Shown in pieces: positions 46,442-58,800 of a DNA stretch of 64,000 nucleotides; the stretch's first letter is position 1, and each line of letters opens with the position of its first letter. The notes beneath the pieces were generated by a model that was given only the letters and a program-made list of their open reading frames with translations, ran no database searches and was not told where the DNA came from. The translations under genes and the position numbers were made by a program. The stretch comes from Humulus lupulus (Eukaryota; Streptophyta; Magnoliopsida; Rosales; Cannabaceae). The stretch spans positions 96,529,411 to 96,593,410 of the forward strand of contig NC_084795.1 in NCBI RefSeq assembly GCF_963169125.1. Direction: 5' to 3'.

Positions 46442-49232
46442 GACGCGTATATTCGACCATTTGGTGCTTTTGGCCCTCGACCTCCTTTTGACCTCGACAA
46501 CGCTCCATCTTATCTGCTTGAGGTATATTTCCTTTTTCCCTCACGTTCATTGGGTCCAAATTAGCATTACTCGAGATGGGGTACCTTGGCTTGAGCTTGC
46601 AGTGAGTTTGACCATTTGAATGCCCCTCTTTTTTATACCCCGTAGTGAATCATCTAGGGCGTTTGCATCTAGAGGTTCTAAGCCCATTCCTTTGTGTTTT
46701 GTAGCCATCCCCTCATTTACACGTGAACCCCTTTTTAGCTTTCGAAATGAGGCCTCATGGCTAGTGATGGTCTGTTCGACACACCTCCGGGGGTTGAGTT
46801 TATTGACCTGTCCTCAGACTCAGAGTCCCCTGAGGAAATCCCTTACCAGGACTATGACTCCTTAAGGCAGGCCCGTATCCGCCATCTTGAGCACATGGCT
46901 GAACTTAGGCGTAAAATTTGGGTGGTGGAGAGCGAAATTGACTTGGTGTCGAGAGGAAGCAGAGTACCTTTCCCCCCAGACCTTAGTGACCATGTAGCGA
47001 GCCTTAGGGTGACCCTTTTAGAGTTGCAGAGGGAGTTAGAGTTTATGGAGGGACACCTTTCGCCTGAGCCCTCCAGCCGTCCTCACCTGATGACTGTCAT
47101 AAAGCGGCTCTCGCTTCTCCTCAGCCCTTGGTCTCGATTTTCCCTAGCTTAGCACTTCTGCAGTCGGTCCCCCGATGGAAGACTCTTGCTAGGAAGAAAA
47201 AATGGAGGGTTAAGTGCTCTGTCTCTTTCTCACCTTTTTCTTTTGGGTTTGCAGATATGCCGAGGGCACGACGACAGGTGACTTCCAATGAACCGGACGA
47301 TGCTCCTTTACTGGCATCCGAACTGGTGTCGCGTGTGTCCAGAAATAAACTGAGGGACAATGTGGATCACTATCGCGTCCCTCCGGAGTACGCGTTATAT
47401 GTTCCTCAGGAGACATGCCGGGCTGACTGTCCTAGGCCCGGCTTTGTGGCCCTCAGCGAGCACATCCTGAAGGCGGGTGGTACCATCCCGTTACACCCGT
47501 TCTTTGTTGCGGTCCTCAACTACTTCGACCTTGCCCCGCTTCAGCTGGCACCCAATGACTGGCTGACTTTAAGCTGCCTTTTTGTTGCATTTACGAAGCA
47601 GTGGAAACGCGCTCCTACGACGACAGAGGTGCATTTCCTCTACAACCTCATGCCCCTTCCCAAGTCCAAGGGATTTTACTATTTACAAAAAGCCAACAAC
47701 GAGGCCTCTTTGATAGAGGGCTCGGTGTCCAACCCGGGGTCCTGGAAGCAGGACTTTTGCTTCGTGGAAGGCCCCCTCTCTGTCCGTGAGGACTTCCAAG
47801 CCATTCCCAGTAAGTACCATGAGCATCACTTTCTCTCTTTTACTTTCTTACAACTTATTGTTTCATGACTTATGCTCATATCGACCATGGCGTGTATTAT
47901 GTAGAGCAATTCGCCGAACCCACAGTTGTTGGGTCAGAAGCGAGAGACATGAGAAAGTTCCTCAGCGCTGACCCTGCGACAAAAAAGGCGGTGTGCTTAT
48001 TCACCGTGAAGAATTTGAACCGCCATAAATTGTCCCCTGTCTCGGACCCCAAGTTACTGTGGACCATATCTAGGTCCATGAAGATGAAGGGGGTATTGGC
48101 CGAGCCTTGCCCAGATGACAATGAGGCTAAGGAAGATCCGGAGGAAGCCCCCCTTGTCCGCGGGGGACCTCACCAGGTGCCTCCATCTCCTAGGGGATGC
48201 CCTCCATGTGCCTCTTATGATTCGGACATAGCCCCTCATTCTCAAGACCAGTAGGCCATTCCAGGGTGTTTTGTTTGCCCTGACCCTGAGGGCTACGACG
48301 CCTTCACTCAGGCTCCTCTCGACCCTGGATCATCGGGGACTTATTTTGCCGATCTTCTGGAGCCTCCCTTTGATCTACCGAGGCCTTACTTTTCCACTTT
48401 CACCGCGCCCCCTCTCGTTTCGGCGAGTGGGTCGTCTGTCCTCACCCAGCCAGGTGCCCCTAGTGCGGATGGGGAGCCCTGGGTGACTCGGATGGCGACG
48501 TCTTACGGGCAGCGATACATCCAACTTGCCTCAGGCCTCCCTGTATTTGACTGGAACGGTCTTGGGAATGTTGCTCTGCCAGACCTTGGGGAAAACCTAA
48601 GGCGCACCATGGCTTGGGTGAGTTCCTGCACCTCTCGTCGGCCCTATTATGTATAGATGTACATGCATTTTTTTTTGTTACTTATTGTTGCTGTCGTTAA
48701 CTTTCTTGTGCAGGCCTATACCGTGGCTCTACGGTTTGCCGACTCATCCAACAACCTCTTCGCATCTACTGCTGAGAGGGACTGCCTTACAGCTCGGGTC
48801 CAGGAGCTCGAGAAAGAGCTTGAGAACACTCAGGCTGAACTACAAAGGGTCCGGACCAAACTTGCTGCCTCGTTGAGAAGGAAGCTGAAGGCGGTTGCCA
48901 AGGCCACACAGCTGAAGGACCAAGTTACCAGCCTGAAGAGCGAACTCCTGGCGACCAAGGCTATCGCGGCAGTGTCGCAGGAGAGGGTTACTTATATAGA
49001 GGCCGAGATCGAGGCTATCGGGGCCGAACTCCAGGCTGCTAGGGCCGACGTCGCCTCGTTGCAGGAGAGAAATGCTTCCTTGGAGGCGGAGAAGGCTGCC
49101 ATGGAGTATCGGTCCATAGATCGTGCCCTTTACAGCGTGTGGAGGCAGAACCCCAATTTTGATTTTTCTTCTTTCGGTGAGCACGCCCTTGCTCAAGCGG
49201 CCGTGTGGAGCGCCCGTGGCGGGAAGCCCTGA
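46442..49232 (+). pseudogene. E5 antisense gene: spliced, gypsy-type transposon domain and coiled coil
   Basis: I read exons 46442-46522, 46740-about 47210, 47255-47809, 47905-48617 and 48714-49232. Splice signals include TTGCAG ending at 47254, GTAAGT at 47810, GTGAGT at 48618 and TTGTGCAG ending at 48713. The start at 46757 reads MASDGLFDTPPGVEFIDLSS, then heptads. Exon 47255-47809 has the conserved domain (GTIPLHPFFVAVLNYFDLA, LTLSCLFVAFTKQW), which matches E2 and E3 in layout. The last exon is a long coiled coil ending in SVWRQNPNFDFSSFGEHAL, similar in place to the E1 tail (QLWKMNPEVLGYLGEDADAM). An in-frame TAG lies at 48252-48254 and the donor near 47210 is weak, so this copy may be inactive. 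Confidence 0.75.
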
Positions 49233-50435
49233 AGTTGTTATTTCATAACTTTTATCAGCTGGCCCGCTATGGGTGTATGCTCTTTTTTTTTTTTTTTGTA
49301 AATCTTGTACTGTCTTCAAAACTTTCTTTTTCAATGTATATATACATGGGTGGTTATTTATCCCTTATTCCACTGCATTTGAGGTCCTTTTGAGCCTGTA
49401 TGATGGGGTTTGGTTGGTTCCCCTCTTTTATTTACCAGGCTGGAGGTCCTTTGGAGCCCATGTGAAAGGGTTCACTGGGACCTCTTTTGGTGCCTCTTGA
49501 TTACTTTTATAAGGATATTTTGACCCCTTGGGTCCTAGCTATCCTTTTATATATTTTTGCGCGCACTTATTATTTTTTGTGAGAAGCGTCCTTCTCATCA
49601 TTATTCATAGTACGATTTTTGCAAGGGTCTCTTTTATTATCCTTTTTGGCTAGACGGCTTGGTGGCCGCTCTAGACTTATTAGTGTTGTTACTATATATA
49701 TGTATATATATATATATTTTCCCTTTGGCCTCCTTGATGTTCACAAGGGTAGATCCTTGTGAACCCAAGGGATGTCTTGCAAGGTCCTCTCCCTGTTTTC
49801 TATATATAAGGACTTCGCCTAAGGCCCCGATATAAGGGGTCCTTCCGGGACCTCCCGTTAAAGGGTCCTTTTTAGGGTCATGGTCCCTTTTGGGTCCTCC
49901 TGATGGAGGGCCCTTTTTAGGATCCTTCTGGTGCATAGGGTCCTTTTTAGGGTCCTCCTGATATGGGGTCGTTTTTAGGGTCTTCCTAATAGAGGGCCCT
50001 TTTTAAGATCTCCTGTTAGAGGGTCCTTTTTAGGATCCTCTTGGGGGAGGGTCCTTTTTAGGAGCCTCATTTTTAGGAGATGAAGGGGTCCTTTTTAGGA
50101 TCCTTTTTAGGAGCCTTTTTTAGGTTCTCCTTGCTAGCTGCATGTTTTTGCCTCCTGTCCTGCCCCCCAAGTGTTTGGTGAAATTTATTTCGGCAGGCAC
50201 TTTGGCTGATGCCCGCGTAGCGAAGAAAAGTAATAGATGAAGTTGCAAACAGTTTCATTTATAGCATGCAATTTACAACCAACCCTGTAAATAAAAGGGT
50301 TACATCTAACTAGGAGGTTACCTAGGTAGCCTCTTTGATTCTTACTCACCTAAGCTAAAACAACAAGCAACAAACTAAACATAAGTTCTTTTTGCACTGA
50401 GTGCCTAAGTCTCGCTGGTAGCGTAACTCATGGGT
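49233..50435. other. E5 spacer where pol is missing
   Basis: This AT-rich and repeat-rich spacer lies between the antisense gene and the gag-protease stop. In E1 the corresponding interval is preceded by about 3.5 kb of RT, RNase H and integrase; here nothing of them is seen in any frame. It contains the minisatellite at 49830-50125. The part 50220-50280 resembles the end spacer of E1. Confidence 0.6.
49830..50125. repeat. GGGTCCTTTTTAGG minisatellite
   Basis: About eight irregular units of 30 to 45 bases contain gggtcctttttagg followed by a variable part such as gtcctcctgata. Units differ in length and sequence, so the array is old. Confidence 0.8.
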
Positions 50436-52991
50436 CTAACTCGCGTGGATCGCGCCTTCATACACAACCATTGCCATTGACACCGATGGTTTTGTGGCTG
50501 TGCGGAGGGACATGTTATAGCATTCCCTCCCTTCCTTCTGCTCCTCTTTCATGCATGCTACTCCCCCAGGGGTTGGGAATTTCATAGCCAGGTGATACAC
50601 AGAAGTTATTGCCTTCAATTCTCTCAGGGAGGGTCTCCCTAATACCGCATTGAAGGCTGAGGCGCAATCCACCACGACAAAGTTTGCCATTATGGTGGTT
50701 TGCTTGGGTTGTTCCCCCATGGTGAGGGCTAATTCAATCGCACCTAGGGGCTGTATCGAGTCCCCTGTGAATCCGTAAAGGGAGGAATTGCAGGGTTTCA
50801 AGTGTCGGACGCTCAGTCCCATCTTCTCCAAAGCGGGGCGATGCAAGATGTCCACAGAGCTTCCATTATCCACTAGGACTCGATGTACTCTCATGTTCGC
50901 AAGCTGGACAGTTAGCACAAGGGGGTCATTATGAGGGAAATGTACCCCCTGCGCATCTTCTTCAGTGAAAGTTATTGAGTCATTCTCGCCCTTGAAGCTC
51001 TTCGGGGGGCATTGCTCCAAACTTAAAACGCACGGTGGTGGACTTCGTCTGGCCTCCTTGGCGTATTTGTCTCGTCCCTTCCTTGAATCACCTCCAAACC
51101 CTGGTCCTCCAAATATGGTCCTGACCTCTCCCTGTATTTCTGGGGCCACCTTCCGCGCACACGACGGGGACGCTCCTTCTTCTGGCCTCTGGCTCCCCTT
51201 GCACACGTACCTGCCCAAATGTCTCCTGCGAATGAGCTCCTCGATTTCCACCTTCAAATGGTTGCATTCCGCGGTGGTGTGGCTAACATCCTTGTGATAC
51301 TGGCAATACCTGCTGGGGTCTCTTTTGGACCGGTCTTTTTTCATTGGCGGGCGCCTTTTGAAAGGGACCTGGTTTTCGTTCGCAACGAAAATATGCTCCC
51401 TCGCATGGGTGAGGTCAGTGTAAAAGGTGTAAGGGCCCCGTAAGCGCTCCTCAGAGCATTGATGCTTCCGGGGTCGATCATCTCTTGTTCCCTCATAAAC
51501 CCCCTTCTTCTTTGCACCGCTCGGGTCTTCTCGAGCCGAAGGTTTCAGGGGCGACGGGCCTTTTTCGGCTTTGAGGTTCTCGTGACCATCCTCCACGCGA
51601 ATGTATTTTTGTGCCCGCTCGTAGAAATCATCCAAGTCTGTGACCTCCCTCTTGAGCATGTTATCCCATAACTTGCTTCCTGGGCGTACTCCAGCTGTGA
51701 TGGCCATTTTCAGCTCTCGGCGGGTCAGGCTTCCTACCTTAGCCGCCTCCATGTTGAACCTGTGGATATAGTTCTTCAGACTCTCGTTTTCTCCTTGCTT
51801 CACATTGGCGAGGCTGGTGCCTGGCATCACGTAGTCTCGCACAGCGTGGTGCTGCTGGAGGAACTCATCAGAAAGTTGTTGCCAAGATTGGATGGACCCC
51901 GGTCTAAGCCTTTTGAACCATTTGTACGCATGTCCTTTTAATGTGACAGCGAAGCAATGACACCTCGCCCCGCTGCCAATTCCCCTCAGCTTCATCAGGT
52001 CGTTAAATGTATCTAGATGATATTTCAAATCTGTGCTTCCTTCATAGGGGGTGATGTGGGGCTCTTTAAAGTTGGCAAGGAGCCTGATGGCCTAGATGTC
52101 CCTGACGAAGGGTGACTCATGGTCGAACTCCTCCTCAAAAATTTGACCTCCTGAGGCAATGACGATCTTGCTTCACAGGCTCTTCATTTCTGTGTCCAAG
52201 TCCTGCCTTCTCTTGCTTAGGGAGTCCTTTAAAGCGGACGGGTTAGGATCACCCTCCCCTTTGCCCTCCCGAGGTGCCATAGGGGGCGTGGTCCCTTTAC
52301 CCGCCCTCTTTTTATTGAGCTCCTCCCGTAAATCTGAGGGTGCTCTCTTAGAGGTGACCTCGTCCTCGTTGCGAGGGGCAGCGTTGGTCCTTGGCTCTGG
52401 TTTCTGGGCCTGCTTCGGTGGTTTAGGATGTTCGCATCGCTTCGCTCGGGGGGTGTTACTGGTAGAGTGCCGGGTCCTCCCATCATCTACTGGTACGGTG
52501 GTCTCCATCCCCTCCCGACCTTTCTCCTTCCTCTTAGGCAAGGTCATGCTTGACTTACCCTACAATAGGCCATTTTGCACCTCTTGCATGTTCTCCAGGG
52601 TGGTCTCCAACCTCTAGTTCTTACGGTGGAGCTCACGTATTTCTTCTTCATAGAATTGGGATTTCGAACTCGAGCTCACGAAATGGACCCGGGGATGCTT
52701 ATCACGCCTACGGGTAGAGGGGTCCGGGTCCTGTCGGCCGGAGTTCGGTACCTGTGGTGATTTAGGGAGAGGGAACTCATTAGCATTTTTCGGTGGTGCT
52801 ATTGGAGGAATCTCTCCAGGTGGAGTGGCCGATGACGAGGCCTCTCTTTCACCTTCGTGAACCTCAGGGTCCCTTGGGGGCTCCACCTCTCTGGGTGGAG
52901 GGGGATCCTTCATGGAGGCCTTCAGCTGGACTCCGTTAAGGTGGACCTCCACCTCTTGTGGCTCCTTGAGTCGCTTTGAACGTCTTGGCAT
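50436..52991 (-). pseudogene. E5 gag and protease, with stops
   Basis: One frame extends from an ATG at 52991 to a stop at 50436. The first part is charged and Pro-rich (MPRRSKRLKEPQEVEVHLNG), the next basic. From about 52091 comes the gag core (SFR-like ANFKEPHITPYEGSTDLKYH, then a CFAVTLKGHAYKWFKRLRPG motif). The CxxHxxxxHxxxxC knuckle (CQYHKDVSHTTAEC) lies near 51300, and the protease near 50870 has DNGSSVDIL. In-frame stops occur at 52614-52616, 52560-52562, 52173-52175 and 52092-52094. The 530 codons from 52028 down are open, so core gag-protease survives while the N-terminus decayed. No RT follows. Confidence 0.85.
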
Positions 52992-53036
52992 TTCTTCTTG
53001 CTGGAAGTAATGGTGGAACAGTAGCTCGGTACTTAC

Positions 53037-53057
53037 ATTCCCACAGACGGCGCCAAA
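53037..53057 (-). other. E5 primer-binding site
   Basis: On the minus strand the sequence TTTGGCGCCGTCTGTGGG lies directly inside the 5' LTR. The first bases match the TGGCGCC start of sites used with tRNA-Asp in many plant gypsy elements; the rest diverges. It clearly differs from the E1-E3 sites. Confidence 0.65.
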
Positions 53058-53058
53058 C

Positions 53059-53680
53059 TATTGACGGTGAGAACTCGTCAACTAAGTTAAGTTGGAAAGA
53101 ATTGCAAAATAAAGATTATCAATAGAAAAGCCTTCGAAATTTAAGTATCAACTCTAAGATTATCTGTCTCGCGCCACAAGTAGGCGTCTCGTGCAAGCGC
53201 CTCGCGAGGCATGGCCTCGTGCCATCAACTTCCGTCTCGCGCCACATGTAGGCGTCTCATGCCAGCGCCTCGCGAGGCATCGCCTCGTGTAAATGCCTCG
53301 CGAGGCATCGCCTCGTTCCATCAGCCTTCGTCTCGCGCCACATGTAGGCGTCTCGCGCAAGCGCCTCGCGAGGCATCGCCTCATGCCATCAGCCTTCGTC
53401 TCGCACCACATGCAGGTGTCTTGTGCCAGCGCCTCGCGAGGCATGGACTCGTGTAAGCACCTCGCGAGGCAGCGCCTCGTGCCACCAGCCTTTGTCTCGC
53501 ATCCGAAGCAGGTGCCTCGCGCAAGGGCACGCATGGTGGCCTCGCGTGGCACGCCCCTTGGGCACGCATGGTGGCCTGGTGAGAGGGTGATGACCCGAGG
53601 ATCTAACGAAAGTGGAAGCGTATGGGGGCCTAGGTACGTTCTTTGGGTCTTTTACAAGCATGGGATTTTGAGTATCAACA
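53059..53680 (-). repeat. E5 5' LTR with internal deletion
   Basis: The plus strand reads TATTGACGG at its left end (one mismatch to the partner) and GAGTATCAACA at its right end. It is 622 bp against 1371 bp for the 3' copy because about 740 bp corresponding to 44895-45630 are missing. It retains the palindrome array (53165-53580). The TATA-bearing U3 part, if any, may be lost. Confidence 0.88.
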
Positions 53681-56600
53681 TTGAATAATTGTGTAACTTG
53701 TTTATTTTACTATTAGTGTTACATTTTAGTAAGTGTGACAATTTATGTGATTAAAATGGGTTACTTTGCTTATTTTTGAGTGTGTGCTGAAATGTGTGTG
53801 TGTGTGTGTGTGTGTGTGAATGTGTTTTATTTTATTTTATTTAATTTATTTATGTTTTTATTTTCATTATCGAAAATGAAAGGATAGTATGAATCTAGAA
53901 CTAATGTGAGTCTTGAACATTTTTCCTTTTATAAAAGAAAATAGAAAAGAAAAGAAATATAAGTTCTCATCTTGTAGGAAAAGATGACAAGGTTTATTTT
54001 GATTTGGTTCACATTAGTATAAGGGTTTAGGTGAGGTGTAAGGAGAGGAAATGATGGTATTTAGCTTAATTTATGGGATAGGAATTTGGCTTTTCACACT
54101 TGAGTCCTTTTCTTAAGGTTAGGTCACTAGAGGCTATAAATAGGGGTTATGGAAGCCTTGGGATTCTTTTGCTTGTGCCTGCCGACATTAGAAAGAGAAG
54201 GAGAGAGAGAGAGAGGCGTGAAAGAGAGAGGAGGAGAAGAAAGGAAGAAGGAGGAGGTCTTAGGTATGGTTTTTCTTATGATTCCTTGTTGTTTTAAGAT
54301 TTAGGTTTATCTTCCTCATTATCTTAAGTATTTTTCTATGTTCTTCTTCTTCATGGGTTTCAAAAAACCCAGGGTATTCAAGGGTGATTATCACTTGGGT
54401 GTTGATCAAGTAGTGTTCTTGATTTTACAATCAAGAGAGGTATTAAATCTCTACCCCTAATGCTATGGTGTTCTCTTGAGTTCTTGGATTTGTGGATATT
54501 TTCAATATATTGATGCATGGGAGATTGATCTAGGCGTGGGTAGGGGTTTATGGTGTTGGCTTGATTTTTATTGTTGTATGTTCATAATATGTGTAATGAG
54601 ATGATTATTGAAATATGGTGTTGATATTTTATGATTTTATGTATGTATGTTTCGGCCTATGGGGTTTGGGCATATTGGGTTGTTTGATTTTTTTGTGTTT
54701 CATACATGTTAGAAATATGCTAGGTTTCATGTGTTTATAGATGAGGATGTTGTGTAAATTCTTGTTGGGTATCCTAGGTGTTTCGGCCTAGGGGTGATGT
54801 TCAAGCATGATTGTTTTTCTTGTATGTTTTAAAATCAATTGTGAATCTAGAAACATGATAGGGTGTAAATGAGATTATGTATCAATAAATTATGGTGTGC
54901 ATGAAAAATAATAGGAACATGTTAGGTTTAATATAAAGGCATATATGAAGATTGGTGTTTATGTTATTCATGCATGTTGTATCATTATTTTGTTGGGTTG
55001 CATGTATGAACTCAATGGAGATAGAATAAGGTTTTGGAAGGTTGTAATCGAATATGTGTTGGTTATTTTCTTGAATTATTTGTATAATAAGAGCATGTTA
55101 GGATTTGTGATTAATTGTGATAATTAGACATGTATGATTTTGTATGAATTTTTGAGAGGCATGAGATAAAAGATAAAATTCATGATGATTTATGCTTGCT
55201 GATTTTGTGATTAAATGGTAAAAAGATTGATGAAATAATGATGTGCATGCATAAGGAATATCTCTAATGATATGTGGTATTTGTGGGAATAAAATGATGT
55301 TTTAATTCACACTTAAAATGATGTTTTTGCACAAATAATTACCCACATATTTTTTTTTAATATATTTTGATGAAAATATGAGTTTAAAAAAAAAATGGTG
55401 ATTTTAATGATAAATATGATTGCTGGAATTTTTGTAAAAAAAAAAAATGTAGTGTGTTTTAATAAGAGGAGTTTGATTGGTATTTGAAATAAATTAAAAT
55501 CCTAAACTATGGTAATATTAAAAATAATATTTTTAATATAGTATGGGTGTTTATTTTAATAGTTACGATTTTTCGTTATTTTGATTATGAAAAATATTGA
55601 ACTTAATTTATTTGTGATTTTTAAAGAAATTAAATGGTGGCTGAAAGTTTAGTTTAATAAGTTTAAAATAATCATTTAATTATCACATATGAATTTATGT
55701 TATACATAATTAAGTCTTAATATAATTCAAGCAAAAATATATTTTTCCTACACTTAAAATATATATTTTTCTCACGTCAACTATGTAACACAATTAATTA
55801 AATTAAATTAATATTTTCTAAGGAAACATGATAATCATAGGTATTTTAAATAAATTTCAAGCCTTTGATATTTCTTTGTAATTTGAATATAATAAATGGA
55901 TTTATCACATATATATATTTTAAAAATAGTTAAATAAAATTATTTTTATGAAATAAAAATAATGTCTTGAGAGATTTAATCAACTTAGTAACTTTTAAGA
56001 AGATAATGAATAGTAAACAAAGCATGTTACAAGCCTATTACTTTTAAAACGATAGAAGTAAGACGCATATAATTATCGTTTTAAACGCCACAATTACGCA
56101 ACGTTCCCACGTATGCATGTTACATGCAAATTCACTTCTACGTCCAAAATTATGTCTATTATGCAACCATGTAGTTTTTATAGAAGGATCATGCATGCAA
56201 TATAGGTAGAATGGACATTATTCTTTTTATGACCTTATGTGTAACTAAGCATATTTGTATGTTGTGTGTAGCTCTCACCATGTGTGCATGGCCCATGCAC
56301 ACATGAGTTATATGAAAGGGAAAAATAGTAATTATGTGAAGCTAAGGAATGTCGTTTTGATTATGGTATAGGCTCGTTGAGAAGTTGTGGTTTTACTTAG
56401 CTTGGGCCTGAGGTAAGGAAGTTAGATAGAGTTTATGATTATTATTCTATGAATGGTAAGACTGTTGTGTGAATGAAGATATTATGAATTATGAATGCTA
56501 TAATGTGATGATATGTTGGCTTGTATAAATACTGTATGATATGAATGGATGCTAGCGTGATGAAAGCGACACATCAAAATGGGTTGCTAAGGATATGAAG

Positions 56601-57264
56601 ACGTAACCCGAGTTACTAAGGATAAGAAGACGTAACTCCAAGGACAGACGCACCGAGGTTATTCAAGGACCAGAGACTCCTATTTACCTCAAAGGGTGGC
56701 GTGGACAAGTTAGCGGGCCATGTTCACAAGGAATTGTTTATGACTATGTTATGATGTTTATGATATGATGATGATGTTATGTTGACGTGAATATGTTTAT
56801 GTTTATGATATTGATGCCAATTTTATGATGATGCTATGATGTATAAAGATGAATGATAGTGTTTGTAATTTGTTGTATCTTACTTTCTTGTTGTTTGTAC
56901 TTCCTTACTGAGCTTTTAGCTCACCCCTTACTTTCCTTTCCAGGTAGCAAATAGGTTTCTCTGTGGCACGCGTGGTGATGTGGGGAGTTCTGTCGTCCTG
57001 GTGTGTATGGCGTGGGGCATCCTATAGACGAGAAACGATCAACTTTAAATGCCATTTTTAATAACTTTATGTTTAATGGGATTTTCTTAAAATTGTCAGT
57101 GGGACTTAAACTTTTGTTTGTTTTAGAACTTTGCATAAAACTGATATATATATTTTTTAACTTTTGGGTCCAACTTGCATGTTTTAAGCGAGACCCCACT
57201 GAAACCTTTATAATAAGTGACTTTCTGTTATAAACCATTGAAAATGTGAATGTTTTATTAAGTA
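53681..57264. other. Right part of unclassified insertion in E4, LTR-like
   Basis: This continues the sequence broken by E5 at 44791. It has a (TG)n run near 53793-53818, a plus-strand TATA box tataaata (54135-54142) followed by a purine-rich leader, and near 56905 a stretch gctcaccccttactttcc, then ccaggtagcaaatagg, of a kind seen near the 3' end of long chromovirus LTRs. I see no coding region, so a large LTR (perhaps solo) is likely. I could not fix its ends; E4 homology resumes near 57281. Confidence 0.4.
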
Positions 57265-57280
57265 CTAGTTAAGGGCATTT

Positions 57281-58800
57281 TATTGAAGGTTGATAACATG
57301 TTCTCTATCTCTTTTTGGTAGAATTGCCGATGGTGCCTCAAACAAAGAAGAAAATTGAGTTAGTAGTTCAGTATTAGATGAAGGATGTGTAGTCAAAATG
57401 GATGAAGAATTAAGATCAATGGAATTTAATTGTAAATGATTAATTTCTAGAAAGAGGCCTTGGCCGTCGTGATTGAGAAGCCTTATCATGGAGTGTAAGG
57501 AGACTTATGTTTTATGTAGTGTCGGTTATGCGTGAACTATTAAGAGTAAAACACATGGTCATGGTTTGCCAATTCCTCTACAATTCCTTAATGGAGACCA
57601 ACCATTGATATCCAAGTACAACATCTGTTGAGCCAAGTGTGATGGAATAAAAGTCTGCCATAATGGTGATAGGGTCTATCTTGATGAGGACATTTTTGCA
57701 AAGGCCACTAAAGCTAATTTCGGCGCCATTACTTATTGCTAACCGAATTCTTTGGCGGGGAAGATTAGTAGACTTAAAGCTTGGACTAGAGGATGAGAGA
57801 TGAAGTTTTCGGATGCTCCACTATCAATAAGGAAGATAGCGAGATTTTCATTAATGTGGCCACATATTTTTAATGAATTGGGGGGGGGGGGGGGGTGGGG
57901 GGGTTGGTATAGACCGACCATGGAACATAGAAAAATGGTTGGAGGTTTAGTGGTAGTAATCAATGTTGCATGTAACTGTGGTCTCGGCATACTCATTTCT
58001 TCTTCTTCAGGTGGATCATCGATCCATATGATTTGGAGATTTTTGTTGATGCATTGACATCCTTTGCCAAATTTCTTGTCACAAAAAAAAATGCCTTTAG
58101 ACTTTTTTTTTCTAGCATTTTGGAGTTTGTTAGATGTTTAAAAGGCAACCAATTAGACAAAGATGATGAGCTTGTGGTATTTGTCGAAGAAGATGCAGTT
58201 GTGGATTTGGTGACCAGAATAGTGGTGACTTGTGTGGTTCGATTCATGAAATTGGCGCTGGTTGTTGGTGGGTTTGTAAAAGCTGGCCCAATCTATAAGA
58301 AAAGTAGCTCAATATTGTCATCTTCAATCAATTGAGCAAGTGCCATTTTCTATTGGATTTCAATAAGTCAAAATAGTTTGAGTTCAGCGCGTATATCTTG
58401 ACGTAAACCATTGACAAATGTACCCTCAAGAACACTTTCATTTAAATTGGTAAGTGGGCAGCCAAGACTTCAAATTTTCGTCGGTATTCATAGAAAATTA
58501 TGATCATAGAGTTTTTCATGGAGTGTGCCATCTTGTGAGTATAAAAAACGTTTAAGGAGAAGGGCCTTAAATTCGTCCCATGAATAGAATCGACGTTGAT
58601 TGTCTTCATAATAATACCATACAAGTGCATCAGATTCAAGTAACATGACAACAACTCTTAAAGATTCTTGAAGAGAAATTTTGTTGATGGTAAAGTAGCA
58701 CTATGTGCGAAAGAGCCAACCATCCAGATTGATGTTGTTGAAGATATGTAATTCTAGCCAGCCTGGGAGAGATTCTTAGTTCATAGATGCAGTAGTTAAA
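57281..58800 (-). pseudogene. E4 gag, protease and RT start, decayed
   Basis: On the minus strand, 57739-57996 has a protease (GHINENLAIFLIDSGASENF) with an intact DSG. 57280-57489 has the pre-RT motif (LLTQFSSLFEAPSAILPKRD, then REHVINL) before homology ends at the insertion. 58000-58800 holds gag pieces in several frames, including a Ser/Thr linker and a damaged knuckle. A G run at 57880-57903 breaks the frame near the protease N-terminus. Confidence 0.8.

Larger units (their letters stand above)
44792..53680 (-). mobile_element. E5: non-autonomous Tat-type element with gag-protease and antisense gene
   Basis: E5 runs on the minus strand with LTRs at 53059-53680 (5') and 44792-46162 (3'). 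Flanks are gtgaa (44787-44791) and ttgaa (53681-53685), a target duplicate with one mismatch. Its inner parts are a primer-binding site (about 53037-53057), gag-protease (52991-50436), a minisatellite-bearing spacer, a spliced antisense gene (46442-49232, plus) and a polypurine tract (46163-46175). No RT, RNase H or integrase coding is left between 50436 and 49232. It must have depended on another element for reverse transcription and integration. Confidence 0.85.

Noticed and set aside
47601..47789. Alternative-frame small ORFs in the E5 antisense gene
   Set aside because: They are shadows of exon 47255-47809, whose frame shows the conserved domain.
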